DNA of 14,648 nucleotides from Chloroflexota bacterium (lineage in GTDB: Bacteria; Chloroflexota; Dehalococcoidia; Dehalococcoidales; Fen-1064). The notes under the pieces were generated by a model. It made no database searches. It was not told where the DNA came from and saw only the letters and a list, made by a program, of their open reading frames with translations. Of this stretch, positions 1-7,188 are shown piece after piece. Position numbers and translations under genes: made by a program. Each line of letters starts with the position of its first letter. Position 1 is the stretch's first letter. The DNA is taken from contig JAPLHG010000037.1 in NCBI GenBank assembly GCA_026389745.1, positions 49,745 through 64,392 on the forward strand. The letters are read 5' to 3'.

Positions 1-153
1 ATCTGCCAGTCTGCATCCGTGTGAAGTTGCTAATAAACGATACATTCCAATGGCTTCCGCAGCCAGCTTGCCTTGTGCCCGTAAAATGAATCCCGGTTCA
101 TTGATGCCAATCCTGGGTAGATGAATCTCGCCGTATTTCCCGGAAAGTGCCAT
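1..153 (-). CDS. Unrecognised protein, N-terminal part only (51 residues)
   Basis: An open frame starts at ATG (151-153, read on minus) and runs off the left window edge without a stop, so only the first 51 residues are visible. It begins MALSGKYGEIHLPRIG and continues with a mostly soluble stretch (GFILRAQGKLAAEAIGMYRL) without a signal peptide or membrane segment. The start is well supported: GAGGAGG lies 6 bases upstream. An extended -10 promoter (TGGTATAAT) lies about 85 bases further up, in the gap after the Rieske gene, so it can be transcribed on its own as well as by read-through from the sod-Rieske unit. I do not recognise the family and assign no function. Confidence 0.7.
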   Translation of the reverse strand, partial: MALSGKYGEIHLPRIGINEPGFILRAQGKLAAEAIGMYRLLATSHGCRLAD

Positions 154-235
154 ATACACCTCCTCGGCTAAAATATTGCCGTTTCTGAAGTCTGTTAAAG
201 GACAAATGGGCTACTAAATTAAGATATGCTCAAAA

Positions 236-244
236 ATTATACCA
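236..244 (-). promoter_or_regulatory. Extended -10 promoter for the left-edge gene
   Basis: Read on minus the sequence is TGGTATAAT, a perfect -10 hexamer with the TGN extension. The -35 region 17 bases upstream (TTAAGC) is weak, which fits an extended -10 promoter. It lies between the Rieske stop and the start at 153. Confidence 0.5.
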
Positions 245-260
245 TATTGGCATAGACGGC

Positions 261-614
261 TTAAGCGATTTTCGCCATTATATGGTCGCCTTCAATTTTA
301 ACCTCGTGGGTGGTTAATTTTCTTGGTGGCTTCAGGGTTTTACCAAGTGCAGACATTATACCTGAGCCTCTTAACCAGCGGACTACACTGCCATCTTTCA
401 AATCAAACTGAGACCCGTGTCGAGGACAAGTTACCACGGTTCCTCCAAGTTTGCCATTTGCCAGATTGCCACCCATGTGAGGACAACGACTGACCGTGAC
501 GTAGTATTTACCACCCGTAAATGCCAGCAGGATATTCTGTCCTTGAACGTATACTTCCTTCATCGCACCATCGGTGAGTTCACCCGTCTTGCCAACTGCA
601 ACAAAATCATCCAT
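261..614 (-). CDS. Small Rieske-type [2Fe-2S] protein
   Basis: A 117-residue soluble protein with the Rieske cluster-binding pattern: box 1 Cys44-Pro-His46 and box 2 Cys63-Pro-Arg-His66, 16 residues apart. Two Cys and two His ligands indicate a [2Fe-2S] cluster and electron transfer. There is no N-terminal anchor and no catalytic domain, so it resembles stand-alone Rieske ferredoxins rather than a cytochrome bc component or an oxygenase subunit. The start is supported by AAGGAGG 8 bases upstream. It follows the superoxide dismutase by 28 bases and is probably co-transcribed with it, which suggests a redox or oxygen-stress role (inference). The electron partner cannot be told from sequence. 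Confidence 0.88.
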   Translation of the reverse strand: MDDFVAVGKTGELTDGAMKEVYVQGQNILLAFTGGKYYVTVSRCPHMGGNLANGKLGGTVVTCPRHGSQFDLKDGSVVRWLRGSGIMSALGKTLKPPRKLTTHEVKIEGDHIMAKIA

Positions 615-642
615 ATCTGACCTCCTTAAAAGATAAATAGAG

Positions 643-1221
643 CTATCTGACTCTTTTTTCTACTGAGTCCCAATTGATGTTCTTGAAGAAAGCAGTGATA
701 TAGTCGGCACGCTTCAAACCATAGTCAATCATAAAAGCGTGCTCGAAGGCATCCATTACCAGGATAGGTGTACAACCAGCGAAGTGACCGACCTCGTGTT
801 CATTTATCCACTGGTTGAAGAGCCAGCCGGTAACGTTATCCTGATAGAGTACTACCCAGCCGATACCACGCATTGCCCCAGTGGCTTTGAAGTCCTGCTC
901 CCAGGCTTCATAACTGCCAAAAGCCTCGGCTACCTTTTTAGCAAACTTACCGGATTTGTCCACCAGTGATTTACCACCGAGGTTATCAAAATAATACTCG
1001 TGGAGTCTCATTCCATTGAACTCAAAGCCCATCCGCCGCTTCAGCTCGGAATATTCCAGTGTGATGGTTTTGCCCTCTCTGAGCATGGCGGTAAGAGTAT
1101 CGGCGACTTTGTTGGTGTTGGTGACATAACCCTGATAGAGGGTGAAGTGGTTCTTCAGCAAGGTCTCGCTGAAGCCTGCCATACTGATAAGTGAGCTATA
1201 ATCCTTTGCCTGATAAGTCAT
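643..1221 (-). CDS. Fe/Mn-family superoxide dismutase
   Basis: A 192-residue protein of the iron/manganese superoxide dismutase family, which converts superoxide to oxygen and hydrogen peroxide. The four metal ligands can be placed: His25 (in NHFTLYQGYV), His74 (RLHEYYF), Asp157 and His161 (VMDAFEHAFMIDYG). No signal peptide is seen, so it is cytoplasmic. Two residues are unusual. The usual Trp of the DVWEHAYY motif is Phe159. The second-shell Gln is absent from both known positions: Gly70 at the Fe-type site, and His142, exactly 15 residues before the Asp ligand, at the Mn-type site. Metal choice is therefore uncertain. It is followed by the Rieske gene after 28 bases and preceded by a frameshifted small gene; all probably share the promoter at 1685-1713. 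Confidence 0.93.
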   Translation of the reverse strand: MTYQAKDYSSLISMAGFSETLLKNHFTLYQGYVTNTNKVADTLTAMLREGKTITLEYSELKRRMGFEFNGMRLHEYYFDNLGGKSLVDKSGKFAKKVAEAFGSYEAWEQDFKATGAMRGIGWVVLYQDNVTGWLFNQWINEHEVGHFAGCTPILVMDAFEHAFMIDYGLKRADYITAFFKNINWDSVEKRVR

Positions 1222-1257
1222 TTACCTTGCCTCCTTATATTTTTACGCTATGTGGGA

Positions 1258-1504
1258 TTAGTGAATCTTTTTGATGAACTCCTTGACCCGATAGTCCCGC
1301 TCGCGTGATAGAAACTCCACTTTAGTCTTGCCATTTTCTTTGTAAGCACTAACCTCGACTAAGCCGCCGCCTCCTTCAGAGTAGGCTGACGTAGCTGTCT
1401 GATTTGTTAGTTTTAGTTCGTAACCGTTGGGGGCCGAAGAAGTCGATTGCCTTCTTGACAGTTTGTTCAGGGGTTAACTTTGCTTCGGTAGCAATTCTTA
1501 ACAT
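1258..1504 (-). pseudogene. Frameshifted small hypothetical protein (about 81 residues if repaired)
   Basis: From ATG at 1502-1504 the frame reads MLRIATEAKLTPEQ and on to AIDFFGP, then hits a stop after about 42 codons. In another frame the protein continues sensibly from the same point: NGYELKLTNQTATSAY, then a Gly-rich SEGGGGLVEV segment and ...RVKEFIKKIH before TAA at 1258-1260. The two frames meet at a run of five C (minus strand; G at 1429-1433). The locus is 247 bases long, one more than a multiple of three, so removing one C restores an 81-residue protein. It is the first gene after a strong promoter and lies upstream of the superoxide dismutase. Function unknown. Either a real frameshift or a homopolymer sequencing error. 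Confidence 0.72.
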
Positions 1505-1684
1505 GCGATACCTACTTTAAATAGTCAGAACTCAGCAACCTCTATTCGTTAAAACTTTAATTTGCTGTAACTCAACTGTATATTCGGGGTATGTAACTTT
1601 TGCCCCGTCGTTGTGATAGAAGAGACGGAATAATTAACAATAATAAGATGCCGGTAAGTGAAGAATCTATCGGGAGTGTAACGA

Positions 1685-1713
1685 ATACTATGCCAAAGTT
1701 TTCCTTCTGTCAA
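1685..1713 (-). promoter_or_regulatory. Strong sigma70-type promoter for the sod unit
   Basis: On minus: TTGACA (1708-1713), 17-base spacer, TAGTAT (1685-1690). It is near-consensus and points towards the frameshifted small gene, the superoxide dismutase and the Rieske gene. The predicted transcript has an unusually long 5' leader of about 170 bases (about 1505-1678). I see no clear riboswitch or strong hairpin in it. The rest of the 1505-1766 gap holds no gene that I can support. Confidence 0.75.
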
Positions 1714-1766
1714 GCCGCATAGCGCGGGAGAAACAGTATTATTAATTAGAAGGAACTTGAAAAAGG

Positions 1767-2318
1767 TTACAATCCTAAGCTAGCCGCGGCTGATTTCATT
1801 GCCGAGAGCCCCAGTTCAATAAAAGAATCCAGCTCTAATCCGATCTCACTGCATCTGGCAATCTGTTCTCTGTTAGCACCGGCGGCGAAACTCTTTTCCC
1901 TAAAGCGTTTTCTGATTGATTTGGCTTCCAACCCTGCCAGTTTCTTATCGGGTCGGACTAATGCCCCGGCTGTGATTAAACCTGTCAGCGGGTCGGCGCA
2001 AAAAAGGGCTTTATCCATCATTGTCTCAAGTGGTGTACCGTGGGCTTCATTGTGGCAGAGGATAGCATGAGTAACCGCATCACTGGCACCGAGCTGTTTT
2101 GCCATTTCGGCGCTGCGTTTACTGTGTATGTTCATATCACCTGCGGTAAGTTCAACATCAATATCGTGGAGCAGTCCAGCAAGTCCCCATTCATCCTCGT
2201 TTTCCTTGAAGCGTCTGGCAAGTGACCTCATAATGACTTCAGTGGCGAACATGTGCTTGACGAGATTTTCATTCTTGACACTGTCCCTGACGGCTTTGAG
2301 GACATCCTCTCTATTCAT
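1767..2318 (-). CDS. HD-domain phosphohydrolase-like protein
   Basis: A 183-residue soluble protein with the HD superfamily metal-binding pattern: His22, the His51-Asp52 pair (GLLHDID), His84/His89 (HAILCHNE) and Asp109 (ALFCADPLTG). HD proteins are metal-dependent phosphohydrolases. This short stand-alone version resembles HDIG-type proteins whose substrate is usually unknown, and no second domain is present. The start is supported by GGAGG 7 bases upstream of the ATG. It begins 22 bases after the uvrA stop, so the two are probably co-transcribed. A link to DNA repair or nucleotide metabolism is only inference. The family call is firm and the substrate is not known. Confidence 0.85.
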   Translation of the reverse strand: MNREDVLKAVRDSVKNENLVKHMFATEVIMRSLARRFKENEDEWGLAGLLHDIDVELTAGDMNIHSKRSAEMAKQLGASDAVTHAILCHNEAHGTPLETMMDKALFCADPLTGLITAGALVRPDKKLAGLEAKSIRKRFREKSFAAGANREQIARCSEIGLELDSFIELGLSAMKSAAASLGL

Positions 2319-2340
2319 CGTTAACCTCCAAAGGTGGATA

Positions 2341-5211
2341 TCATTGTTGTGCGGTGGGTATGACCTGCCGATGTTTTTTATTACCTGCCAGAATTTGTTT
2401 CAAGTATTGTCCGGTGATTGAGTCCGGCGACTGTGCCACTTCTTCAGGCGTGCCGACTGCCACTACATAACCACCTTTTTCCCCAGCACCAGGCCCAAGG
2501 TCAATAATGTAATCGGCGTTCTTCATTACGTCCGGATGGTGTTCAATCACTACCACCGAGTTGCCGGCATCGACGAGTCTTTGTAAAACTTTCAGCAGGG
2601 CGGCAACATCATCAAACGAGAGTCCGGTGGTGGGCTCGTCCAGAATATAGAGCGTCTTGCCGGTTGACCTTTTTGCCAGTTCGGTTGCCAGTTTGACCCG
2701 CTGGGCTTCGCCGCCGGATAAAGTCGGGGCGGGCTGTCCTAATCGGATATAGCCGAGCCCTACATCGTGCAGTGTCTCCAGCTTTCTTTTAACCTGAGGG
2801 AAGTGCTCAAAAAACGCCAGCGACTTCTCCACGGTCATATCCAGCACTTCTGCAATGTTTTTCCCCTTGAACTTGATTTCCAGAGCCTCACGGTTGTAGC
2901 GTTTCCCCTTGCAGACTTCGCAGGGAACGGTAACATCGGGTAGGAATTGCATCTCAATCTCGATGTAGCCCTCGCCGCGACAGGCTTCACAGCGTCCGCC
3001 TTTGACGTTGAAGGAAAACCGACCCGGCGCATAGCCTCTAATCCTAGCCTCGGGCACGGTGGCAAAAAGTTCACGAATAGGTCCGAATGTGCCGGTGTAG
3101 GTGGCGGGATTACTGCGTGGCGTGCGCCCGATGGGCGATTGGTCAACATTGATTACCTTGTCGATGTTCTCAATGCCAAGGATGCCATCACACTCGCCGG
3201 TCGGTTCTCTGGAGCCGTAGATAACCTGAGACAGTTTCTTGTAGAGGATATCGTCAATCAGAGTGCTCTTGCCACTACCAGAAACACCGGAAATACAAAC
3301 AAACTTGCCGAGCGGTATGGTGATATCTATGCCTTTCAGGTTGTTCTGACGTGCACCTTTGATAACCAGTTTCGCACCATTGCCATTACGTCGCTTTGTG
3401 GGTGTGGGGATTTGTTTCATGCCACTGAGGTACTGGCCTGTGGTCGATTCTCTACAGCTCATAATGTCTCGGATTGTGCCGGTCACAATCACCTGGCCGC
3501 CGTGCTCACCGGCGCCTGGTCCCATATCAATAATATAGTCGGCGGTACGCATCACCGATTCATCGTGCTCTACAACCAGTATGGTATTCCCGATGTCGCG
3601 GAGTCGTTTCAGGGTTTCAATCAGGCGGTGGCTGTCTGCCAGATGCAAGCCAACTGTTGGCTCATCGCAGATATAGAGGACACCCATTAAACCGCTTCCA
3701 ATCTGGGTTGCCAGGCGAATCCGTTGTGCCTCGCCACCGCTGAGCGTGGCTGATGGGCGGTCAAGAGTGAGATAATCAAGTCCGATATCACGCAGGAAGC
3801 CGAGTCGGGATTTAATTTCTTTGAGGATTTGGCGGGCAATCATCTGTTCGCGTTTGGTGAGAATAGGCTTGTTGCCACCGGCAAGAGAGAGTATCCAGAC
3901 AAGTGTCTGAGAGACAGGTAATCCGCAGATATCAATAATGTTTTTCCCACCAATGGTAATAGCCAATGCTTCCGGCTTGAGCCGTTTCCCATGGCATTCC
4001 AGGCAGGGCTTGGTGACCATGTAGCGCTCCATTTCAGCTCGGGAGTATTCTGACTCGGTTTCACGGTAGAGGCGTTCTATACGTGGTATGACGCCTTCCC
4101 AGCCTTCAGTGTGCTCCCTTATCTGCCCGAAGCAGGTGCGGTATTTATATCGCTCGTAGTTGTCGCCGTAGAGGATGAGATTGATTTGTTTCTCGGTGAG
4201 GTTTTTAATTGGGGTATTTAGTGAGAAGCCATGCTCTCGCGCTATGTCTTCAAGCCGGTAGAAATACCAGTATTGTGTCTGGTAGGGTTTGATGCCGCCC
4301 TGAGCGATGGGCAGTTCTTTATTTGGAATGACCAGGTCGGGGTCAATTTCCAGTTTAAATCCCAGTCCGGTGCAGGCAGGACAGGCGCCGTGGGGACTAT
4401 TGAAGCTGAAAGTTCTCGGGGCAATTTCGCCGATACTGATTTCACAATGGACACAAGCAAAATGCTCGGAGAAGAGCAGTTCTTCACCATCAATGGTTGA
4501 GACCAGCGCTACACCAGCGCCGAGCTTCAAAGCAGTTTCAACCGAATCGGCAATGCGGCTCTGACTATCACTCTGTCCGGTAACGAGTCGGTCAACTACC
4601 ACTTCAATGGAATGCTTTTTGTTTTTATCGAGCTGGATTTCCTCGGAGAGGTCGTGAGTGGCACCGTCGACTCTGACGCGCACGTAGCCCTGTTTGCGCA
4701 GGTCGTCAAATATCGATTGGTATTCGCCCTTGCGGCCTCTGACAAGCGGCGCCAGAATCAGAATACGTTTGTCTTCGGGGAGTCCCTTGATAGCATCGAC
4801 AATTTGTTCTATGGTCTGGCTGGTGATTTCCCGACCGCACTTAGGACAGTGGGGATGCCCCACACGAGCGAAGAGCAACCTGAGGTAGTCATAAACCTCG
4901 GTGACGGTGCCCATCGTACTGCGTGGATTCTTGCCGACGCCTTTCTGGTCGATGGAGATTGCAGGGCTGAGTCCTTCGATGTAATCCACATCCGGTTTTT
5001 CCATTCTGCCCAAAAATTGACGCGCATAGGCGGAGAGCGACTCCATATAACGTCGCTGACCTTCGGCATAAATAGTGTCAAACGCCAGTGAGCTTTTACC
5101 ACTGCCGGATACGCCGGTGATGACCACTAGCTTATCACGAGGGATGGTAACATCAATGTTTTTGAGGTTGTGCTCGCGGGCGCCTTTGACAACGATGGAA
5201 TCAAGGGGCAT
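2341..5211 (-). CDS. uvrA: UvrA, excinuclease ABC subunit A
   Basis: Full-length UvrA (956 residues; family usually about 940-970), the damage-recognition ATPase of nucleotide excision repair, which dimerises and loads UvrB at lesions. Visible in order: first Walker A (GVSGSGKS, 33-40), first zinc module (Cys253, 256, 277, 280), first ABC signature (LSGGEAQ, 490-496) and Walker B (YICDEP, 513-518), second Walker A (GVSGSGKS, 642-649), second zinc module (Cys741, 744, 764, 767), second signature (831-837) and Walker B (YILDEP, 855-860). A small oddity: after the second Walker B the usual GLH reads GLS. The start follows AAGGA and a promoter at 5230-5258. No clear LexA box is seen upstream. An HD-domain gene follows after 22 bases. 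Confidence 0.98.
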   Translation of the reverse strand: MPLDSIVVKGAREHNLKNIDVTIPRDKLVVITGVSGSGKSSLAFDTIYAEGQRRYMESLSAYARQFLGRMEKPDVDYIEGLSPAISIDQKGVGKNPRSTMGTVTEVYDYLRLLFARVGHPHCPKCGREITSQTIEQIVDAIKGLPEDKRILILAPLVRGRKGEYQSIFDDLRKQGYVRVRVDGATHDLSEEIQLDKNKKHSIEVVVDRLVTGQSDSQSRIADSVETALKLGAGVALVSTIDGEELLFSEHFACVHCEISIGEIAPRTFSFNSPHGACPACTGLGFKLEIDPDLVIPNKELPIAQGGIKPYQTQYWYFYRLEDIAREHGFSLNTPIKNLTEKQINLILYGDNYERYKYRTCFGQIREHTEGWEGVIPRIERLYRETESEYSRAEMERYMVTKPCLECHGKRLKPEALAITIGGKNIIDICGLPVSQTLVWILSLAGGNKPILTKREQMIARQILKEIKSRLGFLRDIGLDYLTLDRPSATLSGGEAQRIRLATQIGSGLMGVLYICDEPTVGLHLADSHRLIETLKRLRDIGNTILVVEHDESVMRTADYIIDMGPGAGEHGGQVIVTGTIRDIMSCRESTTGQYLSGMKQIPTPTKRRNGNGAKLVIKGARQNNLKGIDITIPLGKFVCISGVSGSGKSTLIDDILYKKLSQVIYGSREPTGECDGILGIENIDKVINVDQSPIGRTPRSNPATYTGTFGPIRELFATVPEARIRGYAPGRFSFNVKGGRCEACRGEGYIEIEMQFLPDVTVPCEVCKGKRYNREALEIKFKGKNIAEVLDMTVEKSLAFFEHFPQVKRKLETLHDVGLGYIRLGQPAPTLSGGEAQRVKLATELAKRSTGKTLYILDEPTTGLSFDDVAALLKVLQRLVDAGNSVVVIEHHPDVMKNADYIIDLGPGAGEKGGYVVAVGTPEEVAQSPDSITGQYLKQILAGNKKHRQVIPTAQQ

Positions 5212-5229
5212 AGTCTTCCTTCCGATTTC

Positions 5230-5258
5230 ATTGTAACATCTGACGATAAGGCACTCAA
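5230..5258 (-). promoter_or_regulatory. Likely uvrA promoter
   Basis: On minus: TTGAGT (5253-5258), 17-base spacer, TACAAT (5230-5235). The -10 ends 18 bases before the uvrA ATG, so the transcript would have a very short leader carrying just the ribosome binding site. Confidence 0.55.
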
Positions 5259-5345
5259 GGTAAAGAATTGCACTCCTGGAAAGGAATCTCCGGAGGGAAC
5301 AGATATTCTCCCAGAAGAAATTGATTAGCGATTCATCAGTACCAC

Positions 5346-5386
5346 TTCCCTCTTGATTGTCGTCACTACATCCCGCACGGACAGGG
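5346..5386 (+). repeat. 41-bp interspersed repeat, copy 1
   Basis: Begins TTCCCTCTTGATTG and ends GCACGGACAGGG. It matches copy 2 at 6661-6701 at 40 of 41 positions in the same orientation. It lies 11 bases beyond the DUF3006 stop codon, so copies 1 and 2 bracket the DUF3006/metallo-beta-lactamase unit. Confidence 0.9.
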
Positions 5387-5397
5387 ATTAGTCAACT

Positions 5398-5619
5398 TTA
5401 GTCGTTATCATTCCAGAGGTTTTCTACAAGTTTATCAGTAACTCCTCTCTTTTTAGCTGTTTCGGCAGGGTCAATCGTTATCGTATCTCCATCGATGATA
5501 AGAACATCGCTCTCTTTGATATTAGCAGGTAACTTACTGCGTTTAACGTTGAGCATGGTCCGGTCTTCTTTCTCACAGACCGCAAAGTCGCCCTCGAACC
5601 TATCAATGACCACTCTCAT
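5398..5619 (-). CDS. DUF3006 family protein
   Basis: A 73-residue soluble protein whose start (MRVVIDRFEGDFAVCE), LPANIKESDVL centre and ID-x-ET...R...LVENLW end fit the DUF3006 family. Its molecular role is not established. DUF3006 genes commonly sit next to ComEC-like metallo-beta-lactamase genes, as here: the ATG lies one base after the stop of the upstream lactamase gene, and its ribosome binding site (GAGGT) lies inside that gene's end, so translation is probably coupled. The stop is followed within 12 bases by a 41-bp repeat. Confidence 0.85.
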   Translation of the reverse strand: MRVVIDRFEGDFAVCEKEDRTMLNVKRSKLPANIKESDVLIIDGDTITIDPAETAKKRGVTDKLVENLWNDND

Positions 5620-5620
5620 A

Positions 5621-6532
5621 TTACCTCGCAGTCGTTACCGTTAGCCGTGAACCGTCGCACCTAAAGATGATAGTACCGTTGAGGTCGGTACGGTATACTT
5701 TTATATTAGCCGCCGCTAGCTTATCCAGGGTGGTCTGGTGGGGATGTCCGTAATCGTTCCCCTTTCCAACCTCAATAACCCCATACTGGGGCGATACAGC
5801 CTTGAGAAACTGCGGAGTTGTGGAACTGTCACTGCCGTGGTGCCCAATTTTCAGAACGTCAGCTTTGAGATTGTAGCCTTCCGCCAGCATTTCCTCTTCA
5901 GACAGTGCCTGGGCGTCCCCGGTGAAGAGGAAAGACGTCGTACCGTAGGTAACTTTAATAACGATGGAGTAGTTGTTCATATCCTCATAGTTTTGGCTAT
6001 TAGGGGCGAGGATAGTACACTGGGCGTCTCCAAGATTAAAGGTAGAGCCGGATATCGGTGTGGTTACGGTATAGCCCTTGTCCTTGATGGCTGCAAGGAC
6101 ATCGGTGTAGGTTTTAGTGGTGGTGGTTACCTTTGGCATATATAACTTACCAATACTGAAGTTGTTGATAACCGCATCCAGACCGCCGATATGGTCTTCG
6201 TGGGGATGGGTACCCACGGCAACATCGAATTTGCTGATACCCATACTCTTAATGGTGCTGACCAATAATGTTGCAGAGGCATTGGTGCCCGCATCGATAA
6301 GCATAGTTGCATCTTGGTATCGCACTATTTCACAATCTCCTTGTCCGACATCCAAGAAATAGACCTCAAGTAATGATTCTTGAGTAGTGGTACCTTGCGA
6401 AGTGGTCGTGATTGGTGAGTTGGTAGACGGAGTACTATTTGTAGACGTAGAGAGTATCTGGTTACAGGCTGAAGAAGTTAACAAAGCCAGGATAAGGGAA
6501 ATGACTGTCAATAAACGTATAAACTTTTTCAT
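5621..6532 (-). CDS. ComEC/Rec2-like metallo-beta-lactamase, probable lipoprotein
   Basis: A 303-residue protein from the chosen start. It begins with a signal peptide (MKKFIRLLTVISLILALL) ending in SSAC, so Cys23 is a likely lipid attachment site, then a Ser/Thr-rich linker (about 27-52). The fold follows with VYFLDVGQGD (58-67), THPHEDH (108-114; ligands His109, His111, Asp113, His114), TGDA (Asp206), GHHGSDS (230-236) and His263. This is the hydrolase domain type found at the C-terminus of the DNA-uptake protein ComEC, here without the channel. It probably acts outside the membrane on nucleic acid or another phosphodiester (inference). I prefer ATG 6530-6532 over the ATG at 6566-6568: the former has AAAGGT upstream and begins the signal peptide, while the latter has no binding site and overlaps a -10 element. 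Confidence 0.88.
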   Translation of the reverse strand: MKKFIRLLTVISLILALLTSSACNQILSTSTNSTPSTNSPITTTSQGTTTQESLLEVYFLDVGQGDCEIVRYQDATMLIDAGTNASATLLVSTIKSMGISKFDVAVGTHPHEDHIGGLDAVINNFSIGKLYMPKVTTTTKTYTDVLAAIKDKGYTVTTPISGSTFNLGDAQCTILAPNSQNYEDMNNYSIVIKVTYGTTSFLFTGDAQALSEEEMLAEGYNLKADVLKIGHHGSDSSTTPQFLKAVSPQYGVIEVGKGNDYGHPHQTTLDKLAAANIKVYRTDLNGTIIFRCDGSRLTVTTAR

Positions 6533-6566
6533 TTCTACCTTTGTAGTAGGGCTTAGGTCCAGTTCC

Positions 6567-6572
6567 ATTATA
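6567..6572 (-). promoter_or_regulatory. -10 element of the lactamase/DUF3006 unit
   Basis: A perfect TATAAT on minus, 34 bases upstream of the preferred ATG. The region 17 bases upstream does not match a -35 hexamer well, so only the -10 is claimed. It argues against translation from the ATG at 6568. Confidence 0.4.
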
Positions 6573-6660
6573 CATTAGCTAAGGTCTGGAGGTGGACCCC
6601 GTCATTTAGACAACATTGCGCTTTCCTCAGTGTTGCGACCCAGCATTATGCCAATGTCAA

Positions 6661-6701
6661 TTCCCTCTCGATTGTCGTCACTACATCCCGCACGGACAGG
6701 G
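6661..6701 (+). repeat. 41-bp interspersed repeat, copy 2
   Basis: Begins TTCCCTCTCGATTG and ends GCACGGACAGGG. One mismatch to copy 1. It is in inverted orientation to copy 3 at 7189-7226, so copies 2 and 3 form inverted ends around a segment of about 565 bp. Confidence 0.92.
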
Positions 6702-6720
6702 TTCATTGTTGTTTAGGGTG

Positions 6721-6749
6721 TTGACAAATAGCTCAATAATAAATAAACT
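6721..6749 (+). promoter_or_regulatory. Plus-strand promoter inside the repeat-bounded segment
   Basis: TTGACA (6721-6726), 17-base spacer, TAAACT (6744-6749). The -35 is perfect and the -10 fair. It is followed by AAAGGAGG and the ATG at 6788, and is the only clear plus-strand promoter outside the insertion sequence. Confidence 0.5.
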
Positions 6750-6787
6750 TCAGCTCAAAGATTTGAAAGCGACAAAGGAGGATATAA

Positions 6788-6895
6788 ATGTTCGTAGAAT
6801 TGTCGGGTATGACAAACATACTTCTCGGTGTGCTTTGTGTAATCAACATCGCCATAGCTTTTACGCTGTTAAGAATCTTACGGAGCTCCAAATAG
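6788..6895 (+). CDS. 35-residue single-pass membrane peptide
   Basis: ATG at 6788 is preceded by a textbook binding site, AAAGGAGG, with a 6-base spacing. The frame encodes 35 residues: MFVELSGMTN, then a hydrophobic stretch (ILLGVLCVINIAIAFTLL, about 11-28), then a basic end (RILRSSK) before TAG. This fits one membrane helix with a cytoplasmic C-terminus. It lies within a longer open frame of different phase whose upstream part has no credible start. Either it is a free small membrane peptide, or it is the anchor of the downstream zinc-ribbon protein with the frame broken at its end. No family is recognised. The binding site and promoter are the main support. Confidence 0.5.
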   Translation: MFVELSGMTNILLGVLCVINIAIAFTLLRILRSSK

Positions 6896-7176
6896 CAACT
6901 CATGGAACTTGGCAAGAATCGAATCTTAATCCATACCCACCTACCTGTAGTTGCCCTCAATACATCAAGGAAAGGGTGGAAAGAGGGTATCCATATCCTG
7001 CCTCTATGGAATGTCCCGCTTGTAGTCATTTATCGCTATATTATAGTAATGAAAAGGCAAAATACAGGTGTATGAATGAACAATGCCAAGCGGAAGGGCA
7101 AACACTTAGGGAAATCAGAAACATAAAAACTCGGCGTGACGAACAATTAAAGAATCTTTGGGAACAAACAAAATAA
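6896..7176 (+). pseudogene. Zinc-ribbon protein fragment, start unclear
   Basis: An open frame one base out of phase with the membrane peptide continues to TAA at 7174-7176. It reads THGTWQESNLNPYPP, a CSCPQY segment, then a clear four-Cys ribbon: Cys-Pro-Ala-Cys, 14 residues, Cys-Met-Asn-Glu-Gln-Cys, followed by a charged helical tail ending NLWEQTK. The Cys spacing is typical of zinc ribbons, so this part is probably a real protein. No good start lies in its own frame before an ATG just ahead of the ribbon (MECPAC). The simplest reading is a membrane-anchored zinc-ribbon protein starting at 6788 with a one-base frame break near 6880-6895. The site is not a standard slippery heptamer, so programmed frameshifting is unlikely. 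Function unknown. Confidence 0.45.
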
Positions 7177-7188
7177 TAACCATAATAG

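Noticed and set aside
1505..1678. A riboswitch in the long leader of the sod unit
   Set aside because: Only a weak 5-bp pairing (CCGTC/GACGG) is visible and no known aptamer motif.
2947..3690. A 247-residue plus-strand open frame inside uvrA
   Set aside because: It is antisense to a conserved full-length uvrA; its composition mirrors the uvrA codons and no start signal is present.
5262..5320. A terminator hairpin downstream of the DUF3006 gene
   Set aside because: The possible pairing (CTGGGA/TTCCAG) is short, imperfect and has no T-run.
6880..6900. Programmed -1 frameshift joining the membrane peptide and the zinc ribbon
   Set aside because: The bases CTCCAAATAG are not a standard X-XXY-YYZ heptamer, and no downstream hairpin or pseudoknot is evident.
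6902..7070. An open frame MELGKNRILI... in the same phase as the membrane peptide
   Set aside because: No binding site, no recognisable features, and it overlaps the zinc-ribbon frame, which has far better protein character.
6616..7176. A 186-residue open frame beginning at 6616
   Set aside because: Its first 90 or so residues run through repeat copy 2, the promoter and the membrane peptide in a different phase, and it has no binding site at its start. Only the zinc-ribbon end is accepted.
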